A DNA stretch of 24,443 nucleotides from Boseongicola sp. SB0662_bin_57 (GCA_009839535.1 VXPN01000305.1:1-24443); one strand, 5' to 3'. Shown: positions 6,625 through 15,273, counted from the stretch's first letter. Numbers and translations are program-made. The notes: a model not told the origin generated them from the letters alone.

Positions 6625-7559
6625 CGGAAACCGCAAACGAACTGGCCGACATCGCGAAGACGCTTGAGGACAGGTGGCGGCATCACGCCGGATCTTCGGT
6701 GCAAAGCTATCTTGAAGGCTCCATGGTGCTGGCCGATGCCAAGGGGAAGCTCCGCCACGGCAGATGGCTTCCCTGGCTGGAACGGATAGGCATGAACGAG
6801 CGCGCGGCCTCGCGCCGGATGAAGGTCGTGCAGGACCCGAACATCCGGCGCGTGCTGCAAGGGGCAAATCGGACACGCTTGTCCGATTTGCCCACGTCGC
6901 AGGCGGCGCTGCTTGCGTTATGCGGCCACGACCGCGAGACGTTCGACGGGCTGGTCGACGGCGGCGTGGTGCGCCCGGACGCGACCGCCCGCGAGATCAA
7001 GGCCGCGCTCGCGCCGGACGGGCAGGACGCGCGCCCGGTGACGCTTGAGGACATAGCGGGAGCCGGACCCTACGGCGCGATCCTCGCGGACCCGCCCTGG
7101 CTTTTCGAGCGCTGCGGCAGAGCCTGCGATTGCCGGCCCTTCGAGCGGCCCTGGCCGGACATGACGCTCGACGAGCTGAAGGCCCTGCCCGTGGGCGACA
7201 TGGCGGCGCGCGACTGCGCCCTGTTCCTCTGGACGGAAAGCGAGCGGGTCCTGGACGCGTTCGCGCTGATCGACGCATGGGGCTTCGACTATCGCACGAC
7301 CGCCTTCGAGTACTGGAAGGAAGGCGAGCCGGAGCCGGCATGCTGGACCCGCAGGGAGACGGCAACCTGCTTGCTCGGCATCCGTGGCAGGCCGCGACGC
7401 ATGGACAAGGGCGTGCCGAGCGCCATCATTGCACCGCGCGAGCCGCACGGCGGCAAGCCGGTCGAGTGCAACGCGCGGATCGAGCGGCTTGTACCCGGCC
7501 CTTACCTGGAGCTTTTCGCGCCGGACGAGCGGCGCGGCTGGGCGGCCTGGGCACCCTGA
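6621..7559 (+). CDS. MT-A70 family DNA adenine-N6 methyltransferase with DUF3102-like N-terminus
   Basis: This 312-aa protein combines an N-terminal DUF3102-like segment (28-72, SVQSYLEGSMVLADAKGKLR, then ERAASRRMKVV) with a C-terminal MT-A70 methyltransferase domain. The catalytic DPPW motif is at 157-160 (YGAILADPPWLFE). The late family signatures are ETATCLLGIRGRPRR, APREPHGGKPVE and VPGPYLELFA. It should methylate adenine at N6 using S-adenosylmethionine. Phage members protect phage DNA from host restriction or alter regulation, a role comparable to the unrelated mom system of Mu. The gene is not truncated. The coding sequence contains a 14-bp perfect inverted repeat at 6862-6893. Confidence 0.9.
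   Translation: MTETANELADIAKTLEDRWRHHAGSSVQSYLEGSMVLADAKGKLRHGRWLPWLERIGMNERAASRRMKVVQDPNIRRVLQGANRTRLSDLPTSQAALLALCGHDRETFDGLVDGGVVRPDATAREIKAALAPDGQDARPVTLEDIAGAGPYGAILADPPWLFERCGRACDCRPFERPWPDMTLDELKALPVGDMAARDCALFLWTESERVLDAFALIDAWGFDYRTTAFEYWKEGEPEPACWTRRETATCLLGIRGRPRRMDKGVPSAIIAPREPHGGKPVECNARIERLVPGPYLELFAPDERRGWAAWAP
6862..6893. repeat. Perfect 14-bp inverted repeat inside the methyltransferase gene
   Basis: GGGCAAATCGGACA and TGTCCGATTTGCCC flank the 4-base loop CGCT, in frame at the junction between the DUF3102-like segment and the methyltransferase domain (encoding GANRTRLSDLP). A 14-bp stem with a tetraloop is far beyond chance within a coding sequence. It could act as an mRNA structure, a protein-binding site or the footprint of a small repeat element. 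Confidence 0.8.
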
Positions 7560-7578
7560 AACAAGAGAGGCGGAAACG

Positions 7579-9135
7579 ATGACAAAGGCACTTGACGGCT
7601 GGTTTGACGTGGCCCGGCCGGGCACGTTCACCGACGCGCGGGGCAAGGAGGTCGAGCTGACGGAGGCCTGGCTGCGGCGGCTCGCCGCCGCCTACGACCC
7701 GGACGAACCCGCGCCCGTGGTGGTCGGGCACCCGCCCTTGGACGCGCCGGCCTACGGGTGGATCAAAGGCCTGCGCATGTCCGGCGACAGACTCCAGGCA
7801 AAGGTCTTCAAGGTCATGCCGGAATTCCGCGTGGCGGTGGAGGCGGGCCGGTACGCCGGGCGGTCGCTCGCGATCCTGGGCGACAGGATCAGGCATCTGG
7901 GCTTCCTGGGCGGCCGCGCGCCGGCCATACCCGGCCTCAAGCCCGCGCAGTTCGCCGCGCCGGAGACGGGCGTGACGATGCTTTGCGCGCCGACCCTCGA
8001 CCGCGAGGTGATAGCGAGCCGCGCCGTCGCGGATGGCGCGTCCAAATTCACGACGATGACGCTCCTGCAATTCGCCGGCGGCGTGGCGTTTGACGACACC
8101 GAAATTGGCCGCGAACTCAAGGCGGTCGACGCGATGGTAAAGCGCATTCATGAAAAGATGAACGCGGCCCTTGCCGAGGATCTGGCCTACAGGGCGCGGC
8201 GGCTTGCGGAGTGGTCGGGGCGCGAAGCGGCCGACAACTCGAAAATGGCAGTCCAGTATCTCACGGACGCGGACAAGGCCATGAAGGCGATCCGCGCGCT
8301 GGCCAACACGGGAAACGGGACGGCGGCCCAGAAGGTTGTCGACGAACTCGACGGACACGTGTGGGGCTGGAGCATTCTAACCGGAGAAATGGACACGCCC
8401 TACAAGGGCAAGAACTGGGTTCCCACATACAAAGACGCCGCGCTGGGGTCAGGTGCGACCTTCGCGGAGATCGTCTGGCGCGACAGGCGCGGTGCGGGCC
8501 GCCACGACCTGGCCGGGCCGGACGGCAACGGCCGGGACGTTTCGGACCAAGCGATTGCCAATCACGCGACCATGTTGATCAGAAAGGCCTTGCCCCTTTC
8601 CGTCGAGCTGACTCCCGCGCAGGCGGTCGACATTGCGCGCTTCGAGTTCGGCGTTGCGCCGCTGCCGGACCAGATGCGCAACCTCTCCGTCATGCTCGCC
8701 GCGCGCGAAGCGCAGGCCGATGCGGCCGAAAGGGGCGAGACCCTCGACGCCCGCCAAGCGGTCGCCGTTTTTGCGTCGAGCGACGCTTCCGGCGACGGCA
8801 GGCCTTCCAACCAGGCAATCGCCCACGAGGCGCGGCGACTGATACATCTCGCCGAACGCAAAGGCAGCAAGCTGGCAACGCCCGTGGCGGTGGACATGGC
8901 GCGGGCAAGGCACGGCCTGGGCCGGGACGATCCGCCGCGCCCGGCGACGCCGGATGAGGAAACGCGCCGTGCCGAGCTGGCGGAAAGGCGCCGTGCCGAG
9001 GCCGCCGGGCCGTCGAGCGAGGCAATCGCCCGCGAGGCTGCCGAGCTTGTCGCCGAGGCTTTCGCTGCCGGCGTGGCGCTGTCGACGCCGGCAGCGGTCG
9101 ACCGGGTGCGCGCCCGGCACGGGCTTCCGGCCTGA
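7579..9135 (+). CDS. Mu I-type prohead protease/scaffold with unusual middle region
   Basis: This 518-aa protein starts MTKALDGWFDVARPGTFTD after an AAGAGAGG ribosome site. Residues 10-137 match the phage-protease pattern of Mu-like phages (VVVGHPPLDAPAYGWIKGLR ... VEAGRYAGRSLAI ... RHLGFLGGRAPAIPGL), which cleaves scaffold during prohead assembly. Residues about 155-315 form a region I do not recognise (MDTPYKGKNWVPTYKDAALG). From 321 on, a module of about 40 residues recurs (about 321-360, 370-400 partial, 410-448, 480-517) with the core AIAxxAxxL...LxTPxAVDxARxxHGL, resembling scaffold-type C-termini of these proteases. The major capsid gene that normally follows is absent; a 245-bp non-coding gap and the tape measure come next. 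Confidence 0.75.
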   Translation: MTKALDGWFDVARPGTFTDARGKEVELTEAWLRRLAAAYDPDEPAPVVVGHPPLDAPAYGWIKGLRMSGDRLQAKVFKVMPEFRVAVEAGRYAGRSLAILGDRIRHLGFLGGRAPAIPGLKPAQFAAPETGVTMLCAPTLDREVIASRAVADGASKFTTMTLLQFAGGVAFDDTEIGRELKAVDAMVKRIHEKMNAALAEDLAYRARRLAEWSGREAADNSKMAVQYLTDADKAMKAIRALANTGNGTAAQKVVDELDGHVWGWSILTGEMDTPYKGKNWVPTYKDAALGSGATFAEIVWRDRRGAGRHDLAGPDGNGRDVSDQAIANHATMLIRKALPLSVELTPAQAVDIARFEFGVAPLPDQMRNLSVMLAAREAQADAAERGETLDARQAVAVFASSDASGDGRPSNQAIAHEARRLIHLAERKGSKLATPVAVDMARARHGLGRDDPPRPATPDEETRRAELAERRRAEAAGPSSEAIAREAAELVAEAFAAGVALSTPAAVDRVRARHGLPA

Positions 9136-9380
9136 CACCGTGCGGATCCGGCGCAAATCCGGCCTGAATCGCCCGTCCGCGCGCATTGCGCCGGACGCGA
9201 CGGGCCGAACTTCGCCGTTAAACGGGGTTAGCGCGAAAATTAAACGGGGTCAGGGCTTCCCGCGAGCAACACGGCACCGGACTCCAGTGGCCTCTCAGCG
9301 GCGCGTACAGCGCCTCTCAGGGCCATGCCCGAAAGTGGCCCCTGCGCCCCACTTTGCCGAGATCCGAAGGGAGACCGGAA
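9136..9380. other. Non-coding gap with short repeats between protease and tape measure genes
   Basis: No coding frame is convincing here. It contains two 17-bp direct repeats (9218-9234 and 9240-9256, 15 of 17 identical, core TTAAACGGGGT), a direct repeat GCCTCTCAG (9290-9298 and 9312-9320) and an inverted repeat AAAGTGG/CCACTTT (9332-9355). In Mu-like phages this position is occupied by capsid, head-tail and tail-tube genes, so this is the likely scar of a deletion or insertion. It may also hold the promoter for the tail genes, but no clear -35/-10 is seen. Confidence 0.5.
9218..9256. repeat. Tandem 17-bp direct repeats
   Basis: TTAAACGGGGTTAGCGC (9218-9234) and TTAAACGGGGTCAGGGC (9240-9256) lie 5 bp apart. 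The second, read as AATTAAACGGGGTCAG, resembles the AATTAAACCGGACTCAG box of the element's ends, so these may be degenerate transposase-binding sites or remains of another element's end. Confidence 0.6.
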
Positions 9381-11864
9381 ATGCCTGACCTGAACGTCGC
9401 CCTGCGGATCCGCGCGGACCTCCAGAACGCCATCCGGCAAGTCGACGCCTTCGAGAAGGAACTGCGGCAGACGGCCCTGGCCGGCCGCCAGGCCGGCCAG
9501 GGCACGCGCCAGGCGGCCGCGCAGATCGAACGGGCGGGCCGCGCGGCGGAACGCTCCTCGCGCGGCTTCTCCCGGCTGCAGGGCGCGGTCGCCGGCATCG
9601 GCTTCGCGCTGATCGCCCGCGAGGCCACCCAGGCGATCCGCGGTTTGGCCGAGACGGGCGTTGCCTTCGAGCGGCTTGAGCAGCGTTTCACGTTCGCGGC
9701 CGGATCGGTTGCCGACGGCGCACGGGAAATGATGTTCGCCCGCGAGGAAGCCGAGAGGCTGGGCCTGGGCTTCCGGGCGGCGTCCGACGGCTTCACGTCG
9801 CTGGCGGCCGCCGCGCGCGGCACCGCGCTCCAAGGGCAGGCGACCCGCGAGATATTCACGTCGATTGCCGAAGCGTCGACCGTGCTTCAGCTGAGCGCCG
9901 AGCAGACCAACGGCGCGTTGGTTGCCATCGAGCAGATCATATCCAAGGGCCGCGTGAGCGCCGAGGAGCTGAGGCAGCAGCTGGGCGAGCGCTTGCCGGG
10001 CGCATTTCAGATCGCGGCCCGCGCGATGGGCGTCACGACCGCCGAACTGGACGAGATGCTTGAGCAGGGGGAGCTTCTGAGCGAAGACTTCCTGCCACGC
10101 TTCGCGGCGGGGCTTCGCCGGACCTTCGCGGACCAGGTGCCGGACGCCGCAAGGCAGGCGCAACAGTCCTTCAACCGCCTTGGAAACGAGATTGACCTGC
10201 TGAGCGCGTCCGTTGCCGACTCGACCGTGCTTCCCTTCCTCAAGTCGATTGCGGACGAGCTGGCGAACGTGCTGAGCCGCTTCACGGACGTCAACGACGC
10301 GGCCGCCGGCGTCCGCTCACGGCTGCGAGCGGAGGGCGCGCAGGGCGGCCGCGCACCCGTCTCGCCCGGAGACGCGGCCGGGCCCGTCGTGACGGCGGAC
10401 AGCGCGGCCCAGATCCGCGAGGTGCTCGCCCGGCTCCAGAGGGACAGGGCTGCACTTGCGGCCGACATCGAGGCCAGCCCAAGGCGCGGTGCCCGCGTCG
10501 ATCCCAGGACCGCGCAGCTTCGCGCGCTTGACAGCCAGATCGCGCCGCTTCAGGCGAAGCTGGAGGAACTGTCCGCGACCGCGCAGCAAGCGGCCGACAA
10601 GACGCAGAGAGCGTTCGAGGCGGCGGCGGGACCGCTTCGCATCGACGTGATCCCTCCGGACCTGGAAGCAATCGAGAAGGGCCTGCAAGAACTCGTGGAC
10701 CTTGATGACGAGGCGCTGGCGCGGTTCCGGCGCAACACGCTTTCCAGGGCGGACCTCGTCAAGCTGGATGGCGTGGATCGCATCAACGAGGCCAACCGGA
10801 TTGCCAAGGAGCTGCTGGCCGCCGCCAACGGCAACGCCGCCGAGGAAGAGCGGATCCTGAAGCAGACCGCAGCCACGCGCAAGCAGATCGAGCGCGACGT
10901 TGCCATTGAGGTCCGCAGGATCAAGGACGAGGAAAACGCGAAGGCGGCACGGTCCGCCGAAACCGCCAGGCGGAGGCAGGAGAGCGAGGCCGAACGCCAG
11001 GCCCGCGCGGCCGACCGCCTGAGCGAACGCCAGCAGCGGGCCGGCCTCGCAGCCGTCGAGGCAATCCAGGACGCGAGGCTCGACCTCCTGAGGGGAGAGG
11101 AAGCGGACTACGAGCGCGCGATCCTTGCCATCGACCGCTGGCGGGCGGAGATCCACCGCCTGGCCGACGAGGCCGGGCCGCGCTTCGCGCATCTCCGGCA
11201 GGAGGCCGACGATCTGGCCGAGGCGATGCGCAAGGCCGAGGACGCCTCGCGCACCACGATCGGCAGCATCATCGAGGCGCTCAAGGAGTACGAGCGCGAT
11301 GCAACGGACATCAACGACGAGGTCGGGAGCAGCTTCGACAGAGCCGTGCGCGGCATGGAGGACGCGCTTGTCAGCTTCGTCCAGACCGGCAAGCTGTCGT
11401 TCAGCGACCTTGCCAACAGCATCATCGCGGACATCGCGCGCATCGTGATCCGCCAGCAAGTCCTTGGCCCGCTCGCGGGCGGCCTGGCCGGCGGCGGCAT
11501 CTTCGGCGGGCTGTTTCACGAGGGCGGCGTGGCCGGGCACGGGACGCGCTCCCGCAGCGTCGACCCGCGCGCCTTCGCGTTCGCGCCGCGCTACCACAAC
11601 GGCGGCGTGGCGGGCCTGCGGCCGGACGAGGTGCCCGCGATCCTCCAGCGCGGCGAGACCGTGCTGCCAAGAGGGGCGGGCGTTGCGGCGGAGCGGCCCG
11701 TGACCGTGATCCTGGACAACAAGGGCACGGGGAAGGTGGCGACGCAAGGGCAGATTAGGCTCGACCCGCGAGGCATCATCATAGACGTGGTGCTCGATGA
11801 CCTTGACAACGGCGGCCCGCTCCGCGACGCGATGAGGCGGAGCGTGTCGGGCGGAGGCATTTGA
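9381..11864 (+). CDS. Phage tail tape measure protein
   Basis: This 827-aa protein sets tail length and lines the tail tube in siphophages and myophages. The start MPDLNVALRIRADL follows GAAGGGAGA with good spacing. The N-terminal 200 residues carry the tape-measure domain (GVAFERLEQRFTFAAGSVAD, VSAEELRQQLGERLPGAFQI, MGVTTAELDEMLEQGELLSE). A long coiled-coil, Arg/Glu/Ala-rich centre runs over about 330-640. The C-terminus has the lambda gpH-type region (FDRAVRGMEDALVSFVQTGK) followed by the Gly-rich GGGIFGGLFHEGGVAGHG and the VPAILQRGETVLPRG motif typical of this family. It is therefore of the lambda/GTA tail type and not the Mu contractile type, which marks the late region as mosaic. The usual neighbouring tail-chaperone and baseplate genes are missing. 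Confidence 0.92.
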   Translation: MPDLNVALRIRADLQNAIRQVDAFEKELRQTALAGRQAGQGTRQAAAQIERAGRAAERSSRGFSRLQGAVAGIGFALIAREATQAIRGLAETGVAFERLEQRFTFAAGSVADGAREMMFAREEAERLGLGFRAASDGFTSLAAAARGTALQGQATREIFTSIAEASTVLQLSAEQTNGALVAIEQIISKGRVSAEELRQQLGERLPGAFQIAARAMGVTTAELDEMLEQGELLSEDFLPRFAAGLRRTFADQVPDAARQAQQSFNRLGNEIDLLSASVADSTVLPFLKSIADELANVLSRFTDVNDAAAGVRSRLRAEGAQGGRAPVSPGDAAGPVVTADSAAQIREVLARLQRDRAALAADIEASPRRGARVDPRTAQLRALDSQIAPLQAKLEELSATAQQAADKTQRAFEAAAGPLRIDVIPPDLEAIEKGLQELVDLDDEALARFRRNTLSRADLVKLDGVDRINEANRIAKELLAAANGNAAEEERILKQTAATRKQIERDVAIEVRRIKDEENAKAARSAETARRRQESEAERQARAADRLSERQQRAGLAAVEAIQDARLDLLRGEEADYERAILAIDRWRAEIHRLADEAGPRFAHLRQEADDLAEAMRKAEDASRTTIGSIIEALKEYERDATDINDEVGSSFDRAVRGMEDALVSFVQTGKLSFSDLANSIIADIARIVIRQQVLGPLAGGLAGGGIFGGLFHEGGVAGHGTRSRSVDPRAFAFAPRYHNGGVAGLRPDEVPAILQRGETVLPRGAGVAAERPVTVILDNKGTGKVATQGQIRLDPRGIIIDVVLDDLDNGGPLRDAMRRSVSGGGI

Positions 11865-11865
11865 C

Positions 11866-12069
11866 ATGGCGCGCCTGGCTGTTTCGTGTGCCGTTTCGAC
11901 CGTCATCTTCCTGGCGGCGCTGTGCGGCCTGGTCGTGATGCTTTGCATGGCCGTCGCGGCCGACATGGTGACGCAGGCGGTTGCCCGCCCGGTGCGCCGG
12001 TGGCGGCAGTGGCGGCGCAAGAGGGACTGGAGGCTGAAATGGAGCGCGCCGAAGCGTTCACGGGCATGA
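11866..12069 (+). CDS. Small single-span membrane protein with basic tail
   Basis: This 67-aa protein has a hydrophobic segment at about 8-34 (VSTVIFLAALCGLVVMLCMA) and a strongly basic C-terminus (RPVRRWRQWRRKRDWRLKW), which predicts an outside-to-inside membrane anchor. It starts 2 bp after the tape measure stop and overlaps the next gene. A holin, pinholin or spanin-like role is possible because no other lysis gene is seen in the element. Nothing in the sequence identifies one specifically, and no endolysin is adjacent. Confidence 0.55.
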   Translation: MARLAVSCAVSTVIFLAALCGLVVMLCMAVAADMVTQAVARPVRRWRQWRRKRDWRLKWSAPKRSRA

Positions 12070-12725
12070 CCGGGCACAAGAGCGCCAGAGGCGCCCACGG
12101 GCGAAAAATGGGGGTCTACACGCCAGTTGATCCGTCGCCCACGGCGCGGGCGCACGTCCGGGCGCGGCTGGCGGACTGGTTCGACATCATCCGGGCCGGG
12201 CTTCAGGTCGACGGGATCACGCAACAGCCGGTGATGGTGACGCCGGACCAGCTGAAGTGCCTTTTCGACGCCTCGCCCTCGCAGTTTCCTGCGGTCGACT
12301 CCCACGCGGACTGTTTCGTGTGGGGCAAGCGGAAGCCGCGCAGCGTGGGGCGCGTCGGCGCAATTCGCTTCGACCCGGAAGGGGAGGCGATACAGGCGCG
12401 GCTTGACATGGTGAGGGAGCGCTTCGTCGACGCGCTGGCGCTCGGAGACTACTTCGGGCGATCCGTGACGATCAAGGACGGGCGGATCGTGGACGTGGCA
12501 TTCTGCACGGCGCGAGGCGTTCCAGGAGCGGCGGGCAACAGGCCGCTCCATTTCCTGCACCCGGACGCCTTCGCGGATCGCGAGCAATACGAGCGCCGCA
12601 AGCGCGCACTGGAAGTTACGTATGTCGCCCATGCAGACAGGGCGCGGCGGATGATTACGGGGTGGACCGGGCGGAACGGGACACCGAGGCCCTGGCATCC
12701 TGACGAGCCTGTTGCAGATGTTTGA
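12039..12725 (+). CDS. Hypothetical phage protein, 228 aa
   Basis: The ATG at 12039 is preceded by GGAGG at ideal spacing and overlaps the end of the small membrane protein gene. The product (MERAEAFTGMTGHKSARGAH ... SARLADWFDII-like helix ... VTPDQLKCLFDASPSQFPAV ... ADCFVWGKRKPRSVGRVG) has no domain I recognise and no signal peptide. It lies where lambda-type tail modules encode the DUF2460/DUF2163 and peptidase proteins between tape measure and tail tip, but it does not look like them. Its 3' end overlaps the start of the tail-tip fragment by 8 bases, which places a module boundary there. Confidence 0.6.
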   Translation: MERAEAFTGMTGHKSARGAHGRKMGVYTPVDPSPTARAHVRARLADWFDIIRAGLQVDGITQQPVMVTPDQLKCLFDASPSQFPAVDSHADCFVWGKRKPRSVGRVGAIRFDPEGEAIQARLDMVRERFVDALALGDYFGRSVTIKDGRIVDVAFCTARGVPGAAGNRPLHFLHPDAFADREQYERRKRALEVTYVAHADRARRMITGWTGRNGTPRPWHPDEPVADV

Positions 12726-13953
12726 CTGGACGCCGCCAGCGGACTTTGACCTTGCGGGCATCATCATTCGTCGCGCCCCGGACCCGAACCCCGACTCGGA
12801 CGTGAACGACGTTGAGTGGGGAGTGATGGAGCCGATGCACCTGGGCGTGCTCACCGCCTCGCCCTGGGAAACGACAAACCCGCCGGAAGGCGACTGGCTG
12901 TTTGCCGCCCGTGCGTTGTCCACCGCTGGCGACCTTTCGGAGATCGTGCGTTTCAAGGCTTCGCTCGGACCCGGCCCGCAAGGCCTGGCCGGACTGACGC
13001 AGCGCGAGTTCATCTATGCGCTGACGGCGACGGGGGATCCGATACCGGAAAGCAAGCGGCCGCAAAACAGCTGGTCCTTCGACAATCCAGGCACGGCGGA
13101 CGGCCTGCGATGGACGGACGGCCAGGAAGGTGTGACGCTGGCCCTGCCCGTCGCCTGGCAATCGTCGCGGGCCGTGCCCATCACGGCCGAGGCGGGCGAC
13201 GAGATAAGCGACGAGTGGACCGTGCCCGTTGTCGTGGCGCAGCGAGGCTTGACGCCGGAGGACGGCGAGGACGGGCAGGGCTACGAGTTCATCTTTGCCA
13301 AGACATCGAGCGCGTCCGCGCCCGCCGCGCCGAACAACGCGTGGGGCTACGACCAACCGCAGTCGCCGTGGTCTGACGGCGCACCCGTCATTGCCCTGGG
13401 GGAATACCTCTGGATGGCGCAGCGCCGCATCGTGGGAGCGCCTGCGGCGGGTGACGCGGTGCCCGCCTCGTGGACCTCGCCCAGGAGCATTTCGCGTGTG
13501 GCGATGGATGGCGAGGATGGCGTGACCACGACGATAACCCGGACGGAGACCGTGCCGCTCGGCCAAGGAGCCGTGCAGACCGGCAACATCGCGTTGAGTG
13601 CGACGGCGGAAGTGGACGGCCTTTTCGGCAGCTCGAGCACCCTTTCAACGCGGTCCATTGCTGGCGGGGCGGGCTATAGTTACCTCGTTCAAGCGGTGGG
13701 AAATGTGACTGTTGACGATGTTGACGAGGGGCCAGCGCGGAGCGGCACGGTGACGCTTCGGCGCGGCAGCACGACTATCGGCAGCGCCAGCTTCACCGGG
13801 CGACGCGATAGCAGCGGATCGCATCTCGAACCCTTTGGGTTCGCCGTTGACGGAAGCCATACGTCCGCCGCTACGTTCTCCCTCACCCGCAGCGGCTCCG
13901 GCGTCCTGGGTTTCGTGCGCTGCGAGATTACAGTGTTTGTTGCGAAAAGGTAG
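12718..13953 (+). CDS. Tail-tip (gpJ-type)/fibre protein, C-terminal part only
   Basis: This 411-aa product begins MFDWTPPADFDLAGIIIRRA. That is the strand pattern of a fibronectin-III-like domain which, in tail-tip attachment proteins, lies deep inside a protein of over 1000 residues. Two related modules follow: REFIYALTATGDPIPESKRPQ...SWSFDNP...W and YEFIFAKTSSASAPAAPNNA...WGYDQPQSPWSDGAP, with YLWMAQRRIVGAPAAGDAVP...W, as in host-recognition fibres. The C-terminus (GVTTTITRTETVPLGQGAVQ...) is beta-rich. The reading frame opens only 64 bases upstream of the ATG, with no good ribosome site, so the N-terminal J domains have been lost and the gene now starts inside its neighbour. It may be expressed by coupling, or be inactive. 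Confidence 0.65.
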   Translation: MFDWTPPADFDLAGIIIRRAPDPNPDSDVNDVEWGVMEPMHLGVLTASPWETTNPPEGDWLFAARALSTAGDLSEIVRFKASLGPGPQGLAGLTQREFIYALTATGDPIPESKRPQNSWSFDNPGTADGLRWTDGQEGVTLALPVAWQSSRAVPITAEAGDEISDEWTVPVVVAQRGLTPEDGEDGQGYEFIFAKTSSASAPAAPNNAWGYDQPQSPWSDGAPVIALGEYLWMAQRRIVGAPAAGDAVPASWTSPRSISRVAMDGEDGVTTTITRTETVPLGQGAVQTGNIALSATAEVDGLFGSSSTLSTRSIAGGAGYSYLVQAVGNVTVDDVDEGPARSGTVTLRRGSTTIGSASFTGRRDSSGSHLEPFGFAVDGSHTSAATFSLTRSGSGVLGFVRCEITVFVAKR

Positions 13954-13961
13954 GAGCGAAA

Positions 13962-15272
13962 ATGACGCGATATAGTCACCCGAAAGTTGACGTTGAAACT
14001 GTCCGGACTGTCGTGGGCAACATGGGATCGGCAAACGAAATCACCTTGCCGCACGGCGTCGTTTTCAAGTCGCTGGGCAGGACGAAAACAAGCGAAACAT
14101 GGTGGAATGAGTTGCCGTGGAACCCGCCGCAGGGATACGAAAGTCTAGGTGTTGACCCCAAGGCATCCGACAAGCCGGAGTGGGCGACCGTGCAGGAGCG
14201 AGCTATACTTTTGTTGCTCGCGGAACAGCGCCGGGCGAACGAGTCGACCATGCGCGGCGGCTACACCGAGCGTCACCGCGCAAGGTTCGGTGACGCGCCG
14301 ATCATGGCGGGCGCGGCAAGCGTCCACGTGGGCGCGGGTATCAGTCACATGGCGGGCCTTGCGCATCTGGCGTCGAGGGCCGGACTGGCTGGAACGCACA
14401 TGCCGAACGTGGGCTTGCGGGATGAGGGGCATGACCCGATCACGCTATGGACGCAAGCCGAGCTGCACGACATGCTCGGTGCCTTGGCCGAGCGGGAGAA
14501 CGCGGTGCAGGCGGCGCACAATGCGCTTGCGAAGCAATATCACGACCTCGTTGCAAAGCGAGACGACGAGACCCTTTCGGCGGCTGATCGCTATGCGGCG
14601 TCAAACCGCGTGGACGAGTGGATAGGCGAGTATCGCAGGCACCTGGAGAAGGCCGTTGCGGCCGTTGTCCTGGACGCCCTGCCCGGCGACCTGCCCACGC
14701 TCCGCGCCGTCCTGACCGAGCGCTTGGAGGCCGCAGCGACCGGCCAACAGAAGCGCATCAAGGGCGCACTCTCGCAGCAGGCTATCGACAATTGGGCCGC
14801 CTGCGTAGAGGTCGACCAGGCGCTTCGAGAGGTCGCCCTGGAGTGCGCCGTGGGCGCGCAGCGCATCGGCAACGCATCCGACCCCGCGAAGGCCAAGGCC
14901 GCATTCAGCGCCGCCGTGAGGGCCGTTGAGGCGGTGTCGCCGGTCAACATCCCGGAAGTCACGCACACCATAGCAGGGCGGCGCGTGACGATCCGCGCGG
15001 TCAACCCGACGGCGGACCCGGCCATACGCGGGCCGGTCACCGTGCTTTCGACCAGCGTTGCATCAACGGACGGGTCGACCATCACCGGCAAGGTGACCGC
15101 GTCGGACGGCCTGCCCGTGAAGGACTCCGACCCCAGGCTTTCGCATTGGGACTTCGCGGACGACTACGGCGGCAAGGTGCGCATCGGCATCGAGGTCCGA
15201 AACGTGTGCGGCCCGGCGACCCACGAGGTCGACTTGGAGGTGACTGCCAACGGCGGCATTCGGGTCGCGTGA
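13962..15272 (+). CDS. Fibre-associated hypothetical protein, 436 aa
   Basis: The protein starts MTRYSHPKVDVETVRTVVGN at an ATG with AGGAG upstream, 8 bp after the tail-tip stop. The N-terminal 90 residues (GVVFKSLGRTKTSETWWNEL) are followed by a long helical region with Ala-rich repeats (about 160-310). A beta-rich C-terminus follows, with an Ig/cadherin-like look (TIAGRRVTIRAVNPTADPAI ... VKDSDPRLSHWDFADDYGGK). Its position at the end of the tail module fits a distal fibre or a fibre-linked adhesin. The final strand (VRNVCGPATHEVDLEVTANG) is echoed by a fragment immediately downstream. Family not recognised. Confidence 0.6.
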   Translation: MTRYSHPKVDVETVRTVVGNMGSANEITLPHGVVFKSLGRTKTSETWWNELPWNPPQGYESLGVDPKASDKPEWATVQERAILLLLAEQRRANESTMRGGYTERHRARFGDAPIMAGAASVHVGAGISHMAGLAHLASRAGLAGTHMPNVGLRDEGHDPITLWTQAELHDMLGALAERENAVQAAHNALAKQYHDLVAKRDDETLSAADRYAASNRVDEWIGEYRRHLEKAVAAVVLDALPGDLPTLRAVLTERLEAAATGQQKRIKGALSQQAIDNWAACVEVDQALREVALECAVGAQRIGNASDPAKAKAAFSAAVRAVEAVSPVNIPEVTHTIAGRRVTIRAVNPTADPAIRGPVTVLSTSVASTDGSTITGKVTASDGLPVKDSDPRLSHWDFADDYGGKVRIGIEVRNVCGPATHEVDLEVTANGGIRVA

Positions 15273-15273
15273 G

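Noticed and set aside
10317..13013. 898-codon open frame on the minus strand opposite the tape measure and following genes
   Set aside because: It crosses several well-supported plus-strand genes, its translation is Arg/His/Pro/Ala-rich with no domain, and long antisense frames are expected in high-GC DNA with G/C third positions.
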